From an uncultured Butyrivibrio sp. (lineage in GTDB: Bacteria; Bacillota; Clostridia; Lachnospirales; Lachnospiraceae), in assembly GCF_947169445.1 (NCBI RefSeq), contig NZ_CAMVPU010000063.1, positions 1 to 17,733 on the forward strand: a DNA stretch of 17,733 bases. Reading direction: 5' to 3'. A program made the position numbers and the translations under genes. The notes beneath the pieces were generated by a model that did no database searches, had not been told where the DNA came from, and worked only from the letters and a program-made list of their open reading frames with translations. How positions within the stretch are numbered: the first letter of the stretch is position 1; every line of letters starts with the position of its first letter. This document shows, in pieces, positions 14,910 to 17,733 of this stretch.

Positions 14910-15515
14910 TTATTCCTCATCCGGTTTCTGACCATCATGCGCCTTCCACGCACACTCTGTCAGGGCTATGTTTGTAAACTCTGCGGTAAAGGAGCTGTCT
15001 TCTGGCGAACATGCATAGATTCCAAATCGCACTTTTCCAGCTCCTTCATGCATGTGGCAAACTCTCATCTGCTTCCACTTATTTCCATCATCTGAACACT
15101 CGATGCAATAGTCATCTTCTCTGCGACTCAGCCTATACCACATAGACTTCACTGACGCAGGAATCTCAGTAGTTGCCCAGTCAGAATAACCGTGGTTGGT
15201 AACAACTGATCCAAGGTGCTGGAACTCCTCGTTCTCATACTCAATTGAGCCCTTCAGCCAGTTCTCACTATCCAGGTACATAACAACTCCGCACTGGTCA
15301 AAGCGGTGATGGCTGTCAGCAAAATCCGTTTTCACCACAAAAGAGAAGAACTTTTCTTCAGTCTCCATCTGAAACACAGGCGCATTATCATTCCTGAAAT
15401 GGTAGTACGTCCTCTGCCATAGATCTGTATGCGGTAATGTCGTCACAGTAATCTTATTCTCTGTCTTACTGTAACTCTTAGGTTCTCTAGTCCAAGTGAA
15501 TTTCGATATATCCAT
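14910..15515 (-). CDS. DUF1349 concanavalin-like beta-sandwich protein
   Basis: A 201-residue cytoplasmic protein starting at ATG 15515 behind AAAGGAG. It matches DUF1349: FSFVVKTDF, RFDQCGVVMYLDSENWLKGSIEYEN (71-95), GSVVTNHGYSDWAT (102-115), MWYRLSRREDDY, SDDGNKWKQMR and FGIYACSPED are all typical strands of this lectin-like fold. No signal peptide is present. The fold often binds sugars, but no substrate is known for these single-domain forms. It lies 10 bp after the VOC gene and one base before the DUF1284 gene. Confidence 0.9.
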   Translation of the reverse strand: MDISKFTWTREPKSYSKTENKITVTTLPHTDLWQRTYYHFRNDNAPVFQMETEEKFFSFVVKTDFADSHHRFDQCGVVMYLDSENWLKGSIEYENEEFQHLGSVVTNHGYSDWATTEIPASVKSMWYRLSRREDDYCIECSDDGNKWKQMRVCHMHEGAGKVRFGIYACSPEDSSFTAEFTNIALTECAWKAHDGQKPDEE

Positions 15516-15525
15516 CTCTTCTCCT

Positions 15526-15909
15526 TTAAACAGTAATCTCTATCTGATTTCCTTCAATAGCAACGATGCAGCTCTCATAATATCCATCGCCGGTAGTCCT
15601 TGGGCCACTGACCAATTCAAAACCATCGTTCTCAAGGCGATCAGTCAGCTCATCAACCTTCTCTTTGCTACCAACAGAAAAGGCAATATGAATATATCCG
15701 GTCCTGGTAAGCTGTTTTTCAGAATCAACAAGTCCAGGCTTATTCATCAGCTCGATCCTTGCTCCATCATCAAAAGAGATAAAGAAAGACCTGAAATCTG
15801 TATTCACGTTGTGGTAGCCATCGTTTGACTTACCACCAAGATATTTCACAAAGAAATCCCTGGCTGCTTTCAGATCATTTACATATATTGCAACATGTTC
15901 AATCTTCAT
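15526..15909 (-). CDS. VOC family protein (glyoxalase/bleomycin-resistance fold)
   Basis: A 127-residue protein starting at ATG 15909 behind AGAGG; the longer frame to 15993 overlaps the Nudix gene and is rejected. Two beta-alpha-beta-beta-beta modules of the vicinal-oxygen-chelate fold are seen: MKIEHVAIYVNDLKAARDFF...ARIELMN and GYIHIAFSV...NQIEITV. The four metal-ligand positions H5, E53, H74 and E124 are all kept, as in glyoxalase I-like enzymes rather than metal-free antibiotic binders. Substrate unknown; methylglyoxal-type or other small-molecule chemistry is possible. Its start is 10 bp past the Nudix stop. Confidence 0.9.
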   Translation of the reverse strand: MKIEHVAIYVNDLKAARDFFVKYLGGKSNDGYHNVNTDFRSFFISFDDGARIELMNKPGLVDSEKQLTRTGYIHIAFSVGSKEKVDELTDRLENDGFELVSGPRTTGDGYYESCIVAIEGNQIEITV

Positions 15910-15919
15910 GCTATTCCTC

Positions 15920-16477
15920 TCACAGCTTGCCCTCTTTTGCCTTCTTCCTAACCATCTCAAGTTCCTCCGGATAGATGCAGTTCTTAAACGCATTCTGCCT
16001 AACGCCAGCTATACATTCATCAATATCCATCCAAAGAACACTGCTTACCTCTTCCTCTTGAAGAACAAGGTCGTTTTCGTTCACGTCTGCCCACAAAAGA
16101 AAAACCTTAGTAAACTGCCTGTCATGGTACTCCTCTCCAAAGAACACATCGTCCCAGACAATCCTTCTGTCACCACAATATACAAGATCAGACTCTGAAG
16201 CTGTTATACCCAGTTCCTCATGAAGTTCTCTTACCGCAGATTCAAGAAAATCCTGTCCTGCTGTAATGTGGCCTGCACTGGAAATGTCATAACATCCGGG
16301 AAAAGACTTAATCTCTGCCCTTTTCTGCAAAAGGACCTGAATCTTATCATCTCTTTTTCTCAAGATCCAAACATGCGCTGTTCTATGCCTGATACCATTC
16401 TTATGTGCGTATGCTCTTTCCACTTTTTCACCGGTAGGATTTCCATTTTCATCAACAATATCAAGGTATTCCATCAT
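15920..16477 (-). CDS. Nudix hydrolase, isopentenyl-diphosphate-isomerase-like subgroup
   Basis: A Nudix protein of 185 residues from ATG 16477, or 184 from the next ATG at 16474; GAGG lies four or seven bases upstream. The first ATG overlaps the Dabb stop (TGATG). The N-terminus EYLDIVDENGNPTGEKVERAYAHKNGIRHRTAHVWIL is typical of the subgroup that resembles IPP isomerase. The Nudix box is GHITAGQDFLESAVRELHEELGI, starting near residue 68 counted from 16474. Catalytic REL-EE is intact, but the first conserved Glu of GX5E is Gln here. It should hydrolyse a nucleoside diphosphate derivative. Substrate unknown. Confidence 0.9.
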   Translation of the reverse strand: MMEYLDIVDENGNPTGEKVERAYAHKNGIRHRTAHVWILRKRDDKIQVLLQKRAEIKSFPGCYDISSAGHITAGQDFLESAVRELHEELGITASESDLVYCGDRRIVWDDVFFGEEYHDRQFTKVFLLWADVNENDLVLQEEEVSSVLWMDIDECIAGVRQNAFKNCIYPEELEMVRKKAKEGKL

Positions 16478-16779
16478 CAAACCTCATAATCCAAACAGCT
16501 TCTGATTTTTGTATAAGGCCTAACCTTAGAATCAGCAACAGCTACATGCTCAGGATGCGTTGCGTAATTCTTAAGTGCATCTTCATTTTCAAATGTAGAG
16601 TCCAGCATAAGGTCTGCATTTGAAGATGCAAGACCATTGATGTTTACTTTAATATCAATAATACCTGGAACCTTTCCCTTAAGTGATTCCAAACCTTCCT
16701 TGATTCCCTGCTTAATGCTGAACTTCTCATCAGCTGATAACTCTTCTTTCAGTGTCCATAAAATCACATGCTTCACCAT
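16477..16779 (-). CDS. Dabb family protein (stress-responsive A/B barrel)
   Basis: A 100-residue protein starting at ATG 16779 behind GGAGG; a longer frame to 16845 has no better site. It matches the dimeric alpha/beta-barrel family: MVKHVILWTLKEE at the start, a GLESLKGKVPGIIDIKV strand, and STFENEDALKNYATHPEHVAV (61-81) with VRPYTKIRSCLDYEV at the end. Some members bind or modify small aromatic molecules; many have no known function. His4 and His78 are the usual pocket histidines. Its stop overlaps the start of the Nudix gene (TGATG). Confidence 0.9.
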   Translation of the reverse strand: MVKHVILWTLKEELSADEKFSIKQGIKEGLESLKGKVPGIIDIKVNINGLASSNADLMLDSTFENEDALKNYATHPEHVAVADSKVRPYTKIRSCLDYEV

Positions 16780-16819
16780 TTTTGCCCTCCATTCACGCCC
16801 ATAGTTTTGGGCATCTCCA

Positions 16820-16999
16820 TCATTTTCCCGGCCACTCCGAGCCAACGTCTAATCCATTCTCCGCAAGCCAGTCATCTTCCACTGACACATATTTCTCATT
16901 GCCGGCATCATCTACAAGTGTAACTGATACCTTGGGCTTCTGGCCTGGCTGCAGTTCTTCGCAGCCATAGTCCCCATCAAAGATCTGCTTTATCTTCAT
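16820..16999 (-). CDS. Small 59-residue protein of unknown function
   Basis: Starts at ATG 16999, inside the 3' end of the ATPase gene, with AGAGG about ten bases upstream; an in-frame ATG one codon earlier is also possible. The 59 residues (MKIKQIFDGDYGCEELQPG, then KPKVSVTLVDDAGNEKYVSVEDDWL and a GSEWPGK end) look like a small beta-rich acidic domain. The overlap of 23 bases with the ATPase and the good codon pattern support it as real. I recall similar short proteins in Firmicutes but know no function. Confidence 0.7.
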   Translation of the reverse strand: MKIKQIFDGDYGCEELQPGQKPKVSVTLVDDAGNEKYVSVEDDWLAENGLDVGSEWPGK

Positions 17000-17714
17000 C
17001 ACTTAACAACCTCTTTAAAAGCTGCTCCTTATTCTCTATAAACATCTTTGTAATCTGATAACTGTCTGTGTCCTCATAATCAATCGGATGAATTTGCCCG
17101 TCATCAAAGCTTAGTATCTCCGCTCCAGGAATTCCTAACAGTATCGGAGAGTGTGTTACCATAATGAACTGCGAATCCTCTTTTGCACAGTTTACAATCT
17201 CAAGTAAAAGAGTCAGCTGTCTCTGTGGCGACAATGCTGCCTCCGGCTCGTCCAAAAGATATAATCCATTGCCTTGAAAATTGGACTGTACAAGTTGCAA
17301 GAAGCTTTCCCCATGTGATCTTTCATGAAAATGTTCATGCCTGCCTCTCGGATCCTCTTTTGCGTACATTTCCTCAGCTGTTGCCACATTATAAAAGCTC
17401 TCTGCTCTAAGGAAATATCCCCATTTGGGCTTTCCAATCCCTCTAGAAAGCTTTATGGCATCGCACAATTCAGAGTGTGAATCATACGTTGAAAAGCTGT
17501 AATTCTTGGTTCCACCTTCAGGATTGAATCCATAATTCACAGCTATTGCTTCCAACATAGTAGACTTTCCACTACCATTTTCTCCAACAAATATCGTGAT
17601 CTTCTTGTTAAAAGAAAGATAGTCAAGCCCATTAAGTGCCTCAATCTCGCGAAGGTAACTGCCTCCATCTACCTTGTTCCAGTCAATGCTTACACCTTGA
17701 ATTGGTAAGCTCAT
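16977..17714 (-). CDS. COG3910-like ABC-type AAA ATPase
   Basis: A 245-residue soluble ATPase, the first gene of the eight-gene run that lies in the window; its ATG at 17714 has only a weak GAGAG site and lies 20 bases from the edge. It has a complete single ABC/Rad50-like nucleotide-binding unit: Walker A GENGSGKST (44-52), FSTYDSHSEL, the FLRAESFYNVA segment typical of COG3910, signature SHGESF (133-138), Walker B LYLLDEPEAAL (151-161) and the H-loop VTHSP with His188. No membrane partner is encoded here, so it is unlikely to be a transporter subunit; such lone ATPases are predicted to act on DNA, RNA or proteins. Partner unknown. Confidence 0.88.
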   Translation of the reverse strand: MSLPIQGVSIDWNKVDGGSYLREIEALNGLDYLSFNKKITIFVGENGSGKSTMLEAIAVNYGFNPEGGTKNYSFSTYDSHSELCDAIKLSRGIGKPKWGYFLRAESFYNVATAEEMYAKEDPRGRHEHFHERSHGESFLQLVQSNFQGNGLYLLDEPEAALSPQRQLTLLLEIVNCAKEDSQFIMVTHSPILLGIPGAEILSFDDGQIHPIDYEDTDSYQITKMFIENKEQLLKRLLSDEDKADL

Positions 17715-17733
17715 TCTCTCGTCTAAAAAATCC

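Noticed and set aside
1..17733. CRISPR array, tRNA or rRNA genes, toxin-antitoxin pair, or known defence operon
   Set aside because: I looked for regular direct repeats with spacers, cloverleaf ends, rRNA motifs and paired small genes and saw none. The COG3910 ATPase and the zinc-ribbon protein alone do not make a known defence system.

Overview
The window looks like chromosomal DNA of a low-to-mid-GC Firmicute, most likely a Lachnospiraceae-type clostridium (Butyrivibrio or a relative). That placement is inferred from the protein families (HelD, TipAS-type MerR regulator, DUF1284/DUF1349 proteins, a lipoprotein with a Big_14-like domain), strong AGGAG-type ribosome binding sites and Rho-independent terminators. 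I could not run a search. No rRNA, tRNA, CRISPR array or intact mobile element was seen.

Layout. (1) 1-3711, minus strand: a possible four-gene run of a MutT-type Nudix hydrolase, a Pr6Pr-like membrane protein, a CoiA-like/zinc-finger protein and a secreted lipoprotein that runs off the left edge. (2) 3712-4179: a gene-free stretch with a minus-strand terminator, a structured or relict region, and copy 1 of a two-copy structured intergenic element. (3) 4180-8046: a mosaic of gene pieces. A full-length HelD-type helicase carries what looks like the N-terminal beta-sandwich of a GH31 glycosidase at its C-terminus. It is followed by the severed C-terminus of an ADP-ribosylglycohydrolase and preceded by the severed C-terminus of the rRNA dimethyltransferase RsmA. 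(4) 8075-10583, plus strand: an A+T-rich block with a zinc-ribbon protein lacking a credible start, a 42-residue membrane miniprotein and a lipoprotein, closed by a strong terminator. (5) 10611-12416, minus strand: an HD nucleotidase, an unknown beta-rich protein and a GNAT acetyltransferase, tightly packed. (6) 12543-13384: a TipAS-type MerR regulator with its own 19-bp-spacer promoter and palindromic operator. (7) 13403-13786: a nucleoside 2-deoxyribosyltransferase-like protein, then copy 2 of the structured element. (8) 13962-17714, minus strand: an eight-gene, mostly overlapping operon (COG3910 ATPase, a 59-residue protein, Dabb, Nudix, VOC, DUF1349, DUF1284, flavin reductase).

How it fits together. 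Many genes are small housecleaning or small-molecule enzymes: two Nudix hydrolases, an HD nucleotidase, a deoxyribosyltransferase-like protein, VOC, GNAT and a flavin reductase. There is no single obvious pathway. The points most worth a second look are the HelD-GH31 fusion flanked by broken genes, and the two-copy structured element at about 4050 and 13821, which keeps fixed spacing and paired changes in its first stem.
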